This document shows, piece by piece, positions 1-9,345 of a stretch of 64,000 nt of DNA. Below the pieces are notes generated by a model, which was given only the letters and a program-made list of their open reading frames with translations, was not told the DNA's origin and did not search any database. The stretch's first letter is position 1, and each line of letters starts with the position of its first letter. The position numbers and the translations under genes were made by a program. Source of the stretch: an uncultured Clostridia bacterium (GTDB taxonomy: Bacteria > Bacillota > Clostridia > UBA1381); the NCBI GenBank assembly GCA_934444735.1, contig CAKSDE010000001.1:248001-312000 (forward strand), written 5' to 3'.

Positions 1-33
1 CCTAATTAAAATTATTTTTCGGGAGGCGATGCT

Positions 34-930
34 ATGAAAGATTTTTGGAAAAAATCGGTTGATGAAATAAGAGAAAATGTGAAATTTACGAATTTTCTTT
101 GGCTTACTTTGGCAGGACTCATAAATGCATTCGGAGTTACGGTGTTTATTGCGCCCGTAATGCTTTATGACAGCGGAATTTCGGGAACATCAATCCTTCT
201 TTCGCAGATTACTCCCGAATATCTTTCACTTTCGCTGTTTCTGCTGATTTTAAATATTCCGCTTTTCCTGTTCGGACTGAAAAAACAGGGCGCGGCATTT
301 ACCGTTTACGCAAGCTTTACCGTCATAGTATATTCTCTGGGCGCGTGGCTCATTACAGATGTACTGCCGATAGATGTAAGCATTGCGTCGCCTTTGGCAG
401 GAGATGATTTGCTTTTGTGTGCACTTTTCGGCGGTGTGCTGTCGGGTATAGGTAGCGGTATGGCGATAAGATACGGCGGTGCAATGGACGGAATCGAGGT
501 TCTGGCGGTGATTTTCGCAAAAAGAATAGGCATTACGGTTGGAACGTTTGTGATGGTGTATAATATCTTGCTGTATGTTATTGCAGGCATTTTGCTGGAC
601 AGCTGGATTTTGCCGCTCTATTCGATTGTTACATACGGCGCGGCGCTAAAAACCATCGACTTTATTGTAGAGGGCTTGGACAGATCAAAAGCGGCTATGA
701 TAATCACAGAACAGCCGAACGAGATGTGCCAAAAGCTTTCCGATGAGTTTGAGTGCGGAATTACAACCTTCGGCGCAAAAGGTTTTTATTCCGATTCTGA
801 AAAGACGGTTATATATATTATAGTAAACAGATTTCAGATAGGCAAAATGAAACGTATTGTGCATGAATTTGATCCTTTGGCGTATGTTACGATAACCGAA
901 GTGGCAGATGTGTTCAGTGCAAATAAGTAA
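34..930 (+). CDS. YitT family membrane protein with C-terminal DUF2179
   Basis: This 298-residue integral membrane protein has the YitT layout: several hydrophobic segments over about residues 20-195, then a soluble DUF2179-type domain (about 215-290). The conserved region ending GGAMDGIEVLA lies near residues 148-158. The family is widespread in Firmicutes; its transport substrate, if any, is not established. The ATG is preceded by GGGAGG at 21-26, seven bases upstream. A hairpin at about 950-992 ends the gene, so it looks like a single-gene unit or the last gene of one starting outside the window. Family assignment is firm, function is unknown. Confidence 0.85.
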   Translation: MKDFWKKSVDEIRENVKFTNFLWLTLAGLINAFGVTVFIAPVMLYDSGISGTSILLSQITPEYLSLSLFLLILNIPLFLFGLKKQGAAFTVYASFTVIVYSLGAWLITDVLPIDVSIASPLAGDDLLLCALFGGVLSGIGSGMAIRYGGAMDGIEVLAVIFAKRIGITVGTFVMVYNILLYVIAGILLDSWILPLYSIVTYGAALKTIDFIVEGLDRSKAAMIITEQPNEMCQKLSDEFECGITTFGAKGFYSDSEKTVIYIIVNRFQIGKMKRIVHEFDPLAYVTITEVADVFSANK

Positions 931-949
931 AAAAGTTCGTTATGGTTTA

Positions 950-994
950 AAAAAAATGAGCTGTGAAAAATGTTTTTGCGGCTCATTTTTTTAT
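950..994 (+). terminator. Rho-independent terminator after the YitT gene
   Basis: An A-rich stem ending in ATGAGC pairs with GCTCATTTTTTT about 20 bases later, giving a hairpin followed by a T run just downstream of the YitT stop codon. Confidence 0.75.
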
Positions 995-1082
995 ATCATA
1001 CTCTGGTATGATGACAAATGAGGAAATGTATGATAAAATATAATAAAATAAATAATTTCTTATATTTAAGGAGGGAGTGATT

Positions 1083-3443
1083 TTGCTGAAAAAAACGGTT
1101 ATGATTAAACAGGATATAGCTGAAAAGTTCGATTTATTTATGAAAAATGGCAGAGTGCTGCTGATTGCGGCACCGTGCGGATTCGGAAAAACAACGGTTG
1201 TAAAGGAGCTTTTAAAGAATTGCCGTGAGCGTGTGCGTGAGATGAATGCGGACGGTGCGGATTTTTCAAAACTGGAAGATGATAATTCCTACGATGTATT
1301 GGTTATAGATGATTTGCAGACGGTTCAGAGTGCGGAGGATTATCAGATATTATGTAACCTTATAAGGAATTTTCCGCAGAAACGTTTTGTGCTGATGACC
1401 AGGGGAATGATACCGGGCGCGCTTATTCCGTTCAGAATTTCGGGATTGCTCACCGAAATTGAAGAGGAGGAGCTGTTTTTTGATAAGGAAACGGCTTTAA
1501 AATTCTTTGAAAAGTATGGACTAAAGCTTTCCGAGACGGAAATCAGCTCTGTTATGAGCTTGGTTTGGGGCTATCCGATTGCGATGGAGATGTTTGCAAA
1601 GCGTATGGTGCGCGGTGCGGAATACAATAAAAAGCTTGCGCAGGATATACGGTTTGAATTGTATACATATTATGATGAGATGGTGTATAACCGCTTTGAT
1701 TTGCCCGTAAGGCGGTTTCTTTTGGAGCTTGCGCCGTTTGAAAGCTTTGATATTGAGCTTGCAAAGATGGTCAGCGGTGACAGTGAGGCGGGTAAGATAA
1801 TTTCGGCAATACAGAAAAATACGCGAATGATGAAAATGGACGGAGCGGATAATTTCTATTTTTGGCAGATATTCCGTGAATTTCTTATGTGGGAGCAGAA
1901 TCGGGTATACACACCGGAGCAGCAGCGTGCGCTTTACAGCCGCGCGGGACTTTATTATGAACTGCACGCAAACTATGCAAAAGCGCTTGAATTTTACTCT
2001 AAAAGCGAGGAACGGTCAAAAGTTTCGGGGCTTATTATAAAAACGATGCAGCTGCACCCGGGAATGGGACATTATGAGGAATTAAATGACTATTTTCTCT
2101 CCTTAAGCGATGAGCTGATAAAGGAAAGTCCGGCGCTTATGCAGGGAAAAAGTATGCTTTGTGCACTTCATGCCGACTATGACGGCTCGGAAAAATGGTA
2201 TAAATCCCTGAAAGCATTTGCGCAGATGCGAAAATTTTCCGACGCGGCGGCAAAAGAGGCAAGAGGCCGGCTTACATGGCTTGATATAGCGCTGCCGCAG
2301 CGCGGGGTGAGCGGACTGACCGACACTGTGGTAAATGCGTTTAAACTGGTGCTTAATAAGGAAATAAAGCTGCCGCCCTTTTCGGTTACAAGTACACTCC
2401 CGAGCATAATGAACGGCGGCAAGGATTTTTCGGAATGGAGCAAAAAAGACGATTTTTTATATAAGACAATGAAAGCGCCGGTTGTCGGCATACTGGGAAA
2501 GGACGGCGTAGGACTGCCGGATTGTGCGATAGCCGAGAGTAAGTTTGAAAAAGGCGAGGATATTTCGGGAAGAATGTTTACTCTTGTGTCAAAATTAAGC
2601 GAGGTTCAAAACGGCGGTACGCCCGATATAGAATTTGCATTGGCAGGGCTTTTGGTGCGCAGTCAGATTGATGTCGGACGGGCGGAGGACGCACGGCATA
2701 CGCTTGAAACTTTGAAAGAAAGATTTCAGAAAAACGGTCTGGAGCGCTTTATGCCAAATATAGACGCCATGCTTTGCCGAATCGCACTGCGGGGCGGTGA
2801 TATGAACTATGCGGACGAATGGTACAGGAATAAAGCGCCGAGGGATTCACTGAACCTGAAAACAATGAAGAGATACCAATACTTTACCGAGGCGATGACA
2901 GAGATTGCTTTTGGAGATGATCAAGGCGCAATGCTGACCGTTTCGCCTTTGGGACCGTACTGTGAAAAATGCTCGCGCCATATTGATATGATTCATTTGA
3001 AAGTCTTAACGGCGATTGCAAAGTACCGGAGAAAGGACATATCGTGGAAGGCGGATATGCACGAGGCGGTAAGTATAAGCGCGGAATATGGATTTGTGCG
3101 CACGGTGGGTGAATACGGTGCGGCGGTTCTGCCGCTTTTGGGAGAATGCGGCAGCAAGGTTTCGTCCGAATTTTTGCAAAAGCTTATAAAAACCGCGAGA
3201 AATCAGGCGGTGTATTATCCTGATTTCTTAAGGCCGAAAAACAGCTATTTTGAACAGCTCACAGAGGCGGAGATGCAGGTTTTGCGGCTGCTTTGTTCGG
3301 ATAAAAGCAATTCGGAGATCGGAGAGATATTGGATATTCGCCTGGCAACGGTTAAGAGCCATGTGAGCCATATTTTGCAAAAGCTCGGAGTGAGCAGGAG
3401 AAGTGAAGCAAAGACGACCGCCGAAAAGCTCCATATTATATGA
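1083..3443 (+). CDS. MalT/LuxR-family ATP-dependent transcriptional regulator
   Basis: This large STAND-type regulator (about 786 residues) has an N-terminal NTPase with a P-loop (APCGFGKTT, near residue 31) and a Walker B segment (YDVLVIDDLQ). A long helical, TPR-like middle follows, and a C-terminal LuxR helix-turn-helix spans roughly the last 65 residues (LTEAEMQVLRLL, then TVKSHVSHILQKLGV). MalT-type proteins bind ATP and an inducer and then activate promoters. The ribosome-binding site GGAGG at 1070-1074 is only two bases from a GTG at 1077 but eight from a TTG at 1083, so I place the start at TTG. The next genes encode polyol/sugar catabolism, so they are plausible targets (inference). 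Confidence 0.85.
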   Translation: MLKKTVMIKQDIAEKFDLFMKNGRVLLIAAPCGFGKTTVVKELLKNCRERVREMNADGADFSKLEDDNSYDVLVIDDLQTVQSAEDYQILCNLIRNFPQKRFVLMTRGMIPGALIPFRISGLLTEIEEEELFFDKETALKFFEKYGLKLSETEISSVMSLVWGYPIAMEMFAKRMVRGAEYNKKLAQDIRFELYTYYDEMVYNRFDLPVRRFLLELAPFESFDIELAKMVSGDSEAGKIISAIQKNTRMMKMDGADNFYFWQIFREFLMWEQNRVYTPEQQRALYSRAGLYYELHANYAKALEFYSKSEERSKVSGLIIKTMQLHPGMGHYEELNDYFLSLSDELIKESPALMQGKSMLCALHADYDGSEKWYKSLKAFAQMRKFSDAAAKEARGRLTWLDIALPQRGVSGLTDTVVNAFKLVLNKEIKLPPFSVTSTLPSIMNGGKDFSEWSKKDDFLYKTMKAPVVGILGKDGVGLPDCAIAESKFEKGEDISGRMFTLVSKLSEVQNGGTPDIEFALAGLLVRSQIDVGRAEDARHTLETLKERFQKNGLERFMPNIDAMLCRIALRGGDMNYADEWYRNKAPRDSLNLKTMKRYQYFTEAMTEIAFGDDQGAMLTVSPLGPYCEKCSRHIDMIHLKVLTAIAKYRRKDISWKADMHEAVSISAEYGFVRTVGEYGAAVLPLLGECGSKVSSEFLQKLIKTARNQAVYYPDFLRPKNSYFEQLTEAEMQVLRLLCSDKSNSEIGEILDIRLATVKSHVSHILQKLGVSRRSEAKTTAEKLHII

Positions 3444-3480
3444 AATCAATTTTAGAAAAGTAAAAAATATTCAAAACGGA

Positions 3481-3528
3481 CAAACCGAATCCGACGGTGT
3501 ACGCGTGTACTCCGATGGGTTCGGTTTG
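3481..3528 (+). terminator. Long palindrome, likely transcription terminator
   Basis: CAAACCGAA at 3481-3489 pairs perfectly with TTCGGTTTG at 3520-3528, with further partial pairing inside. It lies downstream of the LuxR-type gene. No strong T run follows directly, so terminator function is probable rather than certain. Confidence 0.5.
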
Positions 3529-3637
3529 CTTGCGGTAAAAACGATTTTTTTATAATTTATTTTTTTGCATATACGCGTATGTTTTTTTAGAGAAATAATC
3601 AAAATAATGCGCGTTTTACCATTTTGCAAGACAATTA

Positions 3638-3666
3638 TTGACTTAATGTGCAATTTGGTTTAATAT
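3638..3666 (+). promoter_or_regulatory. Sigma-A-type promoter for the polyol dehydrogenase-kinase pair
   Basis: TTGACT (3638-3643) and TAATAT (3661-3666) are separated by 17 bases, about 25 bases before the first possible start codon of the dehydrogenase gene. Confidence 0.6.
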
Positions 3667-3691
3667 ATATTTAAAATTTGATTGTTTTGAG

Positions 3692-4738
3692 GTGAATGTT
3701 TTGGAAAAGGGTAAAATGAAAGCGGCGGTTTTCTATAAAAAGCATGATTTGCGGGTGGAGGAGAAGGATATACCGAGAGCGGGCGCGGACGAAGTGGTCG
3801 TAAAGGTTATGGCGTGCGGTATATGCGGAACCGATATACATATTTTTGAAGGTGACGAGGGCGCCGCACCGACACCTGCCGGTACGGTTTTGGGACATGA
3901 ATTTTCCGGGGTTGTAACCGAAGTGGGAGAAAATGTCGGTAATATAGCGGTCGGCGACAGGGTGTGCGTTGATCCGAACAAATTATGCGCAGAGTGTTAT
4001 TATTGCCGAAAGTCGATCGGGCATTTTTGTGAAAATATGATCGGCATAGGCACGACGGTGGACGGCGGATTTGAGGAATATTGCGCTGTGCCGAAAAGCC
4101 AGGTATATAAAATTGCGGATTCCACATCTTTTGACGAGGCGGCTATGACCGAGCCTGTTTCGTGCTGCATACACGGTATCGACCTGTGTGATATTAAAAC
4201 CGACGATACGGTGCTTGTTATAGGCTGCGGAATGATAGGATTGATAATGCTTCAGCTGGCAAAAAATGCAGGCGCGGCGAGGGTGATTGCGATAGAGCCG
4301 CAGAAAGAAAAGCAGGAGCTGGCATTGAATTTGGGCGCGGATTGTGCAATAAGTCCGTTTGATGATAATATCGATGAGATTTTGGGAAAATACGGCAGAA
4401 TCACAAAAGTGATCGAATGTGCCGGGCGGTGCGATACTATGGAGCGGGCAGTACATTATGCCGGAAATAAGGCGATTGTTATGTTTTTCGGTCTTACAGC
4501 GCCTGCCGATACTATAAATATCAAGCCTTTTGAGATATTCAAAAAGGAATTGGAGATAAAAGCATCCTTTATAAACCCGTATACGCAACAGCGCGCGATA
4601 GAGATGATAGACGGAAAAAGAATAGATGTAAGCTCGATGATATATAAAACCGCAAGCTTTGATGAACTCCCGAAAATCTTGGCAGACGGTGAATTGAGAA
4701 GAAAGGGAAAATTTATAATACACCCGAATGAAAACTAA
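3692..4738 (+). CDS. Zinc-dependent medium-chain dehydrogenase (sorbitol/threonine dehydrogenase-like)
   Basis: A member of the zinc alcohol dehydrogenase superfamily of normal length (about 340-348 residues). Catalytic zinc residues are visible in CGICGTDIHIFEG and GHEFSG. The structural zinc loop is present (Cys residues in CAECYYCRKSIGHFC), and the NAD(P) Rossmann motif is GCGMIGLIMLQLAKNAGA. It would oxidise a polyol or related secondary alcohol in the cytoplasm. It is followed 21 bases later by a PfkB kinase, suggesting sorbitol or mannitol to fructose to fructose 6-phosphate (inference). The start is ambiguous: GTG 3692, TTG 3701 (better spaced from GAGGTG) and ATG 3716 are all in frame. 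Confidence 0.85.
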   Translation: MNVLEKGKMKAAVFYKKHDLRVEEKDIPRAGADEVVVKVMACGICGTDIHIFEGDEGAAPTPAGTVLGHEFSGVVTEVGENVGNIAVGDRVCVDPNKLCAECYYCRKSIGHFCENMIGIGTTVDGGFEEYCAVPKSQVYKIADSTSFDEAAMTEPVSCCIHGIDLCDIKTDDTVLVIGCGMIGLIMLQLAKNAGAARVIAIEPQKEKQELALNLGADCAISPFDDNIDEILGKYGRITKVIECAGRCDTMERAVHYAGNKAIVMFFGLTAPADTINIKPFEIFKKELEIKASFINPYTQQRAIEMIDGKRIDVSSMIYKTASFDELPKILADGELRRKGKFIIHPNEN

Positions 4739-4759
4739 GCGTTTTAGGAGGCGGATTTT

Positions 4760-5704
4760 TTGAAAGAAACATTATTTGCGATAGGAGAGGCATTGATTGA
4801 TTTTATCCCGAGCGAAAAGGGATGTTCTTTTTCCGATGTAAAGTCATTTTCACCGAAAGTAGGCGGTGCGCCGGCAAATGTATTGGGTGCATTTTCAAAG
4901 CTCGGCGGAAAAACAGAGCTTATTACAATGCTCGGGAAAGATCCGTTCGGAGAAAAAATTGCGCAAGAGTTGAAAAGTTTCGGAATCGGACTGGATTATC
5001 TGGAATTTACCGATAAGGCAAATACTGCGCTTGCATTTGTTAGCCTGGAAAAGACAGGGGAGCGGACATTTTCGTTTTACAGGAATCCGTCGGCAGATAT
5101 GCTCTACAGCGCGGAAAATTTAAGCACAGATGTTTTCTCGGATTGCTTTGCTCTGCATTTTTGCTCGGTTTCGCTGGGCGATTTCCCGATGAGGGACGCG
5201 CACAAAAAAGCAATTGAGCTTGCACAAAAAAGCGGTGCGATTATCAGCTTTGATCCCAATATACGTTTTCCTCTTTGGAAAGATAAATCTGCATTAAAAA
5301 GAACGGTTGATGATTTTTTGCCGCAAGCGGATATTATAAAGGTGTCTGATGACGAACTGGAGTTTATAACCGGGACGGATAAAATTGCGGACGGATGCGG
5401 AAGGCTCCTGAAATATGCAAAGTTGGTTTTATGTACCTGCGGCGCAAATGGCGCATATGCGTACACCGACAAAGCGAACTGCTTTGTACCGCAGGAAAGG
5501 GTTAAGGCAGTGGACACAACGGGTGCCGGGGACGCATTTATAGGCTCGTTTTTGTATAATCTCTACCGAAACGGTATAGACAGAGAAAAATTGAGCTTGC
5601 TCACACAGGAGCGATTAGAGCAGTTTTTGCATGACTCAAACAATTATTGCGGAAAAAGCGTGCAAAGCTTTGGTGCGATAGAATCATATCCGAAAAGCAT
5701 ATAA
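4760..5704 (+). CDS. PfkB-family carbohydrate kinase (probable fructokinase)
   Basis: This 314-residue ribokinase/PfkB kinase has the N-terminal signature region around GGAPANVLGAFSKLGG (residues 35-50) and the C-terminal ATP/anion-hole motif DTTGAGDAFIGSF with the catalytic Asp. It transfers phosphate from ATP to a sugar, most likely fructose, from similarity to bacterial fructokinases and from the upstream dehydrogenase. The start is TTG at 4760, with GGAGG at 4747-4751. Both genes appear to form one operon ending in the terminator at 5714-5754. The exact sugar cannot be read from sequence alone. Confidence 0.8.
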   Translation: MKETLFAIGEALIDFIPSEKGCSFSDVKSFSPKVGGAPANVLGAFSKLGGKTELITMLGKDPFGEKIAQELKSFGIGLDYLEFTDKANTALAFVSLEKTGERTFSFYRNPSADMLYSAENLSTDVFSDCFALHFCSVSLGDFPMRDAHKKAIELAQKSGAIISFDPNIRFPLWKDKSALKRTVDDFLPQADIIKVSDDELEFITGTDKIADGCGRLLKYAKLVLCTCGANGAYAYTDKANCFVPQERVKAVDTTGAGDAFIGSFLYNLYRNGIDREKLSLLTQERLEQFLHDSNNYCGKSVQSFGAIESYPKSI

Positions 5705-5713
5705 AAATCTAAA

Positions 5714-5754
5714 AAACCCGAACCGTGATATTTTGCACGGTTCGGGTTTGTGTT
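5714..5754. terminator. Bidirectional terminator between the kinase gene and sigK
   Basis: AAACCCGAACCGTG at 5714-5727 pairs perfectly with its complement at 5736-5749. A-rich and T-rich flanks on either side let it serve the plus-strand kinase gene and the minus-strand sigK gene. Confidence 0.85.
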
Positions 5755-5762
5755 TTTCCGGT

Positions 5763-6449
5763 TTATTTTTTCTCCATTGCGGCGGCAAGCTTTTTTAATG
5801 CTTTTTTTTCGATTCTTGAAACATACGAACGCGAGATCCCCAAAATATCGGAAATTTCTTTTTGCGTTTTTTTCTCGGAATTATTTAATCCGTAGCGCCA
5901 TGAAATGATATTCAATTCATTTTCCGACAAAACCTTTTTCATCGTGTTATAGAGCTTTTGAATGTCGGTTTTTAAAGATATTTCCTCTATAATATCGACA
6001 TTCGGCGCGGCTAAAATATCGGAAAGAGTCATGTTGTTCCCCTCTTTATCGACGCCTATGGTTTCGTCTAAGGATACCTCGTTTGACAATTTTTTTGATG
6101 AGCGCAGGACCATGAGAATTTCATTTTCGATGCACCTGGCGATATATGTTGCAAGCTTTGGATTTTTATCCGGCTCAAAGGTGTTTATGCCCTTTATAAG
6201 GCCGATGATGCCGATAGAGATCATATCATCGAGATTGCTCTCATTGCTGTATTTTTGGGCTATGTACGCAACAAGGCGCAGATTGTGCTCAATTAGAATA
6301 TTTTTTGCATTTTCATCGCCCTCTTTATACAGCTTTAGATATTTGCTTTCTTCACTTTTGGAAAGCGGTGGGGGAAATGCGTTTCCTCCGCCGACATAAC
6401 CTGCTAAAAATATAAGATCGCGTACAAGACTTATCAGAACTTCAAACAT
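5763..6449 (-). CDS. sigK: RNA polymerase sporulation sigma factor sigma-K
   Basis: Sigma-K directs late mother-cell transcription during sporulation. The 228 residues begin with a hydrophobic pro-sequence (about residues 1-20), as in pro-sigma-K. Region 2 follows (IEHNLRLVAYIAQKY, then ISIGIIGLIKGINTFEP and LATYIARCIENEILM) and region 4 carries a helix-turn-helix (QKEISDILGISRSYVSRIEKK). The coding sequence is uninterrupted, so there is no skin-type excisable insertion as in Bacillus subtilis. AAGGGAG lies about seven bases before the ATG. The next minus-strand gene upstream is spoIIR, so sporulation genes cluster here. Confidence 0.93.
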   Translation of the reverse strand: MFEVLISLVRDLIFLAGYVGGGNAFPPPLSKSEESKYLKLYKEGDENAKNILIEHNLRLVAYIAQKYSNESNLDDMISIGIIGLIKGINTFEPDKNPKLATYIARCIENEILMVLRSSKKLSNEVSLDETIGVDKEGNNMTLSDILAAPNVDIIEEISLKTDIQKLYNTMKKVLSENELNIISWRYGLNNSEKKTQKEISDILGISRSYVSRIEKKALKKLAAAMEKK

Positions 6450-6527
6450 ATAAAATCTCCCTTAATGTGCAAAATCATTGTTCTGTATTTTATATGTTTA
6501 AAGGGTTGTACATTATCCGTGTTTTTA

Positions 6528-7139
6528 TCATTTACCGAGTATATTTTTCACTTTATCAATCACATTTTCCGCTGTTTCAACAATTTTAAGCTTGTATGTC
6601 ACATCGGAGGTAATCATTTTGTAGCTTCTTTTGTCAAGCGATTCGGCAAGAATTTTTTTACCGCTTTTTGAAATGTGTCCGGTTGTATCTTCGGTAAAGC
6701 AGAGGGGCGGATAGGCGACACACCACCAGTTTTCGCCGCCGCCCTTGCCGAGGATAACGCGGATTGCGGTATAAGAGCCTTTGGGGAGTACGATGCCGTT
6801 ATATTCCTTTCTCGGGATCTGTGTTTTACCGAGAGAGATTTTTGCACGGTAAGGTAAATTACGCTTTTCCAAAAACAGGTTTGCCTCTTTTTCAAATTCG
6901 GGCAATTTTGAAAATATTTCTTTTTTTGTTGCGTTTGAGTCTATTTTTTTGCCGATACTCTCCAAAAGATTATCACGTAAATCAAATTTTGCCTGTATAT
7001 CGGTATCGGAGTTGCTGTTTGCGATTATGTGCAGACGGACAAGGTTGGTGCTTAAGTCGCGGTAGAGCGCAAGATTATACACACACGATATAATTATGCA
7101 TAAGCTTGCAAGAGCTATGGAATATAGTATTTTTTTCAT
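6528..7139 (-). CDS. spoIIR: Stage II sporulation protein R
   Basis: SpoIIR is the forespore-produced signal that triggers processing of pro-sigma-E in the mother cell. The 203-residue protein has an N-terminal signal/anchor (about residues 3-24). It also has the family motifs VRLHIIANSNSDTDIQ and K.DLRD near residues 34-58, and a conserved central segment around GENWWCVAYPPLCF. Secretion into the intermembrane space fits its known role. It lies upstream of sigK on the same strand, 78 bases away, and is divergent from the spore lytic gene sleB. Confidence 0.92.
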   Translation of the reverse strand: MKKILYSIALASLCIIISCVYNLALYRDLSTNLVRLHIIANSNSDTDIQAKFDLRDNLLESIGKKIDSNATKKEIFSKLPEFEKEANLFLEKRNLPYRAKISLGKTQIPRKEYNGIVLPKGSYTAIRVILGKGGGENWWCVAYPPLCFTEDTTGHISKSGKKILAESLDKRSYKMITSDVTYKLKIVETAENVIDKVKNILGK

Positions 7140-7289
7140 TCTGATATCTTCCTTTCAATAAGATTTTTGACGTTATTTTTTTTATGTATACATAATTTTG
7201 GGAAAAACAGGGGAAATTATCTGTACTGTTAAACCGAAAATTCGGTTTTTTAAAATAGTGCTTCGGCACGGAAAGGAACGGTTTTAAAT

Positions 7290-7754
7290 ATGAAGAAAAA
7301 AATAAGCTTATTTGTGATATTTGCGGCAGTTCTTGCGGTCGGGCTGGGATTTTACCTGAAATTTACCGATAACGTTACGGCGGAAGTCGAGAGAAATTCG
7401 GGGGATTTGCAGCTTATGGCGCGTGCGGTAAACGGAGAGGCGAGAGGCGAGCCGTATGAGGGACAGGTGGCGGTTGCGGCGGTGATTTTAAACCGTGTAA
7501 AACATTCGTCTTTTCCTAATTCGGTTTCGGGTGTGATATATCAGCCGGGGGCGTTTACCGCCGTATCCGACGGACAGATAAATGTGCCGATTGCGTCGGA
7601 TTCGACGGTGTATAAGGCTTGCCGGGATGCGATGAACGGCTGGGATCCGTCGGGCGGCGCGATATACTACTTTAACCCGGATACGGCTACAAGCTCGTGG
7701 ATATGGAGCAGAACGCTTATAAAACAAATCGGAAAACATAGATTTTGCAAGTAG
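7290..7754 (+). CDS. sleB: Spore cortex-lytic enzyme SleB catalytic domain (cell wall hydrolase)
   Basis: This 154-residue protein has a signal/anchor segment (about residues 5-24) followed directly by the Hydrolase_2 (SleB) domain. The catalytic glutamate motif is visible in ARAVNGEARGEPYEGQ and the C-terminal signature in FTAVSDGQ and YYFNP. SleB degrades cortex peptidoglycan during germination. The N-terminal peptidoglycan-binding domain of Bacillus SleB is missing, so this is a short form. It sits 12 bases upstream of ypeB, its usual partner, which supports a germination role rather than vegetative wall turnover. Confidence 0.88.
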   Translation: MKKKISLFVIFAAVLAVGLGFYLKFTDNVTAEVERNSGDLQLMARAVNGEARGEPYEGQVAVAAVILNRVKHSSFPNSVSGVIYQPGAFTAVSDGQINVPIASDSTVYKACRDAMNGWDPSGGAIYYFNPDTATSSWIWSRTLIKQIGKHRFCK

Positions 7755-7766
7755 GGAGGAATATAT

Positions 7767-9116
7767 ATGAAAAAGAAATATGCGTATTGGGGATTGTCTG
7801 CGATTATCGTGGCTTTGGGGGTATGGGGACTTTCCCAGAATTACAGAGTTAAAAATATGCAGATAAAAATTGAAAATAATTATAACAGGGCATTTCATGA
7901 GCTGGTCGATTATGTGGACGATATAGATACGCTCTTGCAAAAGAGTATGCTTGTATCGACACCGTCGCAGATGGCGTCAATTTCGGGGGAGTTGTTCAGA
8001 GAAACATCTGCGGCAAAAGCGTGTTTGGGGCAGTTGCCCGTTTCGGAGGTGCAGCTTGAGAATACCGAAAAATTTCTCTCTCAGGTAGGGGATTACACTT
8101 ATGTATTATCGCAGAATGTAATAAATAACGGGGCGATCTCGGAGGAGGATTACAATAACCTTAATTCTCTCGGAAAATATGCTTCAACGTTGAATGATGC
8201 GCTTTTGTCTATGCAGACCGATATATATGACGGCAAGATAAGCTTTGGAACGGTTAAGTCCGAGATGAACGCTCATCTTTCGACGGTTGCGAGTGCGGCG
8301 GGAGATGTACTTTCGGACTTTGCCGGGGTGGAAAAGGAATTTCAGGAGTACCCGTCTTTGATATACGACGGGCCGTTTTCGGAGCATATCGAAAAGATAC
8401 AGCCGGTGATGTTTGAGAATAAAAAGGATATATCAAAAGAGACGGCGCTTGCCGTTGCAAAAAAATTCCTGGGTGACAAAGGGCGCAATCTGGTATATGA
8501 AACGGAGAGCGCAAATAATATTTTGCCGTCCTATTCGTTTGTCGGGCAAAATGATAACGGCAATGTAATCAATATAGCAATAACCAAAAAGGGCGGATTT
8601 CCGGTGTATTTTACCGAAAATCGCGAAACGGGCGAGGAAAAACTGGAGCTTTCGGAGGCAGTGCAGAAGGCAAGAGAATTTTTATACAGCCGCGGATATG
8701 TTTCTTTAAAAGAAAGCTACTATGAAAAGGGCAACGGTGTTGCAACGGTGAATTTCGCCTATGAGCAGGGCGGAGTTATATGTTATTCGGACTTGATAAA
8801 GGTGAAGGTGGCTTTGGATAACGGCGAAATTCTGGGGACTGAAATGCATGGGTATATTATGAACCATAAATACCGTGATTTCCCGACGGCGGCATTGTCC
8901 GAAAATGATGCACGCGGTAAAATCAACTCGCATCTGAATGTGGAAAAATCGAATATGGCGCTTATCCCGAAGGACGGAGAAACGGAAAAGCTCTGTTATG
9001 AATTTACCGGAACACACAACGGCAGGCATTTTATTATTTATATAAATGCGGAGAACGGTTGTGAAGAAGAGATCTTGATGCTGATAGAATCGGAAAACGG
9101 AGTGCTTACGATGTAA
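7767..9116 (+). CDS. ypeB: Germination protein YpeB
   Basis: YpeB (449 residues) is required for correct deposition and stability of SleB in spores. It has an N-terminal transmembrane segment (about residues 7-23), a helical region to about residue 200, and C-terminal PepSY-like YPEB repeats (two or three modules between about 210 and 445). Length and neighbour match the family. It is co-transcribed with sleB, and the unit ends at the hairpin at 9121-9168. Confidence 0.9.
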   Translation: MKKKYAYWGLSAIIVALGVWGLSQNYRVKNMQIKIENNYNRAFHELVDYVDDIDTLLQKSMLVSTPSQMASISGELFRETSAAKACLGQLPVSEVQLENTEKFLSQVGDYTYVLSQNVINNGAISEEDYNNLNSLGKYASTLNDALLSMQTDIYDGKISFGTVKSEMNAHLSTVASAAGDVLSDFAGVEKEFQEYPSLIYDGPFSEHIEKIQPVMFENKKDISKETALAVAKKFLGDKGRNLVYETESANNILPSYSFVGQNDNGNVINIAITKKGGFPVYFTENRETGEEKLELSEAVQKAREFLYSRGYVSLKESYYEKGNGVATVNFAYEQGGVICYSDLIKVKVALDNGEILGTEMHGYIMNHKYRDFPTAALSENDARGKINSHLNVEKSNMALIPKDGETEKLCYEFTGTHNGRHFIIYINAENGCEEEILMLIESENGVLTM

Positions 9117-9120
9117 AGAA

Positions 9121-9168
9121 AAAAGTGCGTCTGCTTTGTCTTAAAAAGGCATGGCAGACGCACTTTTT
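9121..9168 (+). terminator. Terminator of the sleB-ypeB unit
   Basis: AAAAGTGCGTCTGC pairs with GCAGACGCACTTTTTT across a 19-base loop, immediately after the ypeB stop codon. Confidence 0.85.
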
Positions 9169-9231
9169 TGTATGTAAAGCGCGGATTTTAAAATAAAAAA
9201 CATTAATCGATTTATTTTTTGGTTGAAATAC

Positions 9232-9260
9232 TTGATTTTTTGATTGAAATATGGTAAAAT
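9232..9260 (+). promoter_or_regulatory. Promoter of the amino acid ABC transporter operon
   Basis: TTGATT (9232-9237) and TAAAAT (9255-9260) are spaced by 17 bases. An 85-base leader separates the -10 box from the ATG at 9346, which is preceded by AGGAGG. Confidence 0.6.
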
Positions 9261-9345
9261 ATTTTTATTATATTATGTGCTTTTGGCATAGAGTTATTTT
9301 TGTGCCGCAAAAAAGCATACCAAATTTTTTAGGAGGTATTTTATT

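Noticed and set aside
306..590. Antisense frame within the YitT gene (and similar long antisense frames throughout)
   Set aside because: These are shadows of real genes: no family similarity, no ribosome-binding sites, and full overlap with well-supported genes.
3983..4723. Long minus-strand frame opposite the zinc dehydrogenase
   Set aside because: It has a Tyr/Cys/His-rich, low-plausibility composition and lies entirely opposite a gene with clear zinc and Rossmann motifs.
5763..6449. Interrupted sigK (skin-type element)
   Set aside because: The sigma-K reading frame is complete from pro-sequence to helix-turn-helix.
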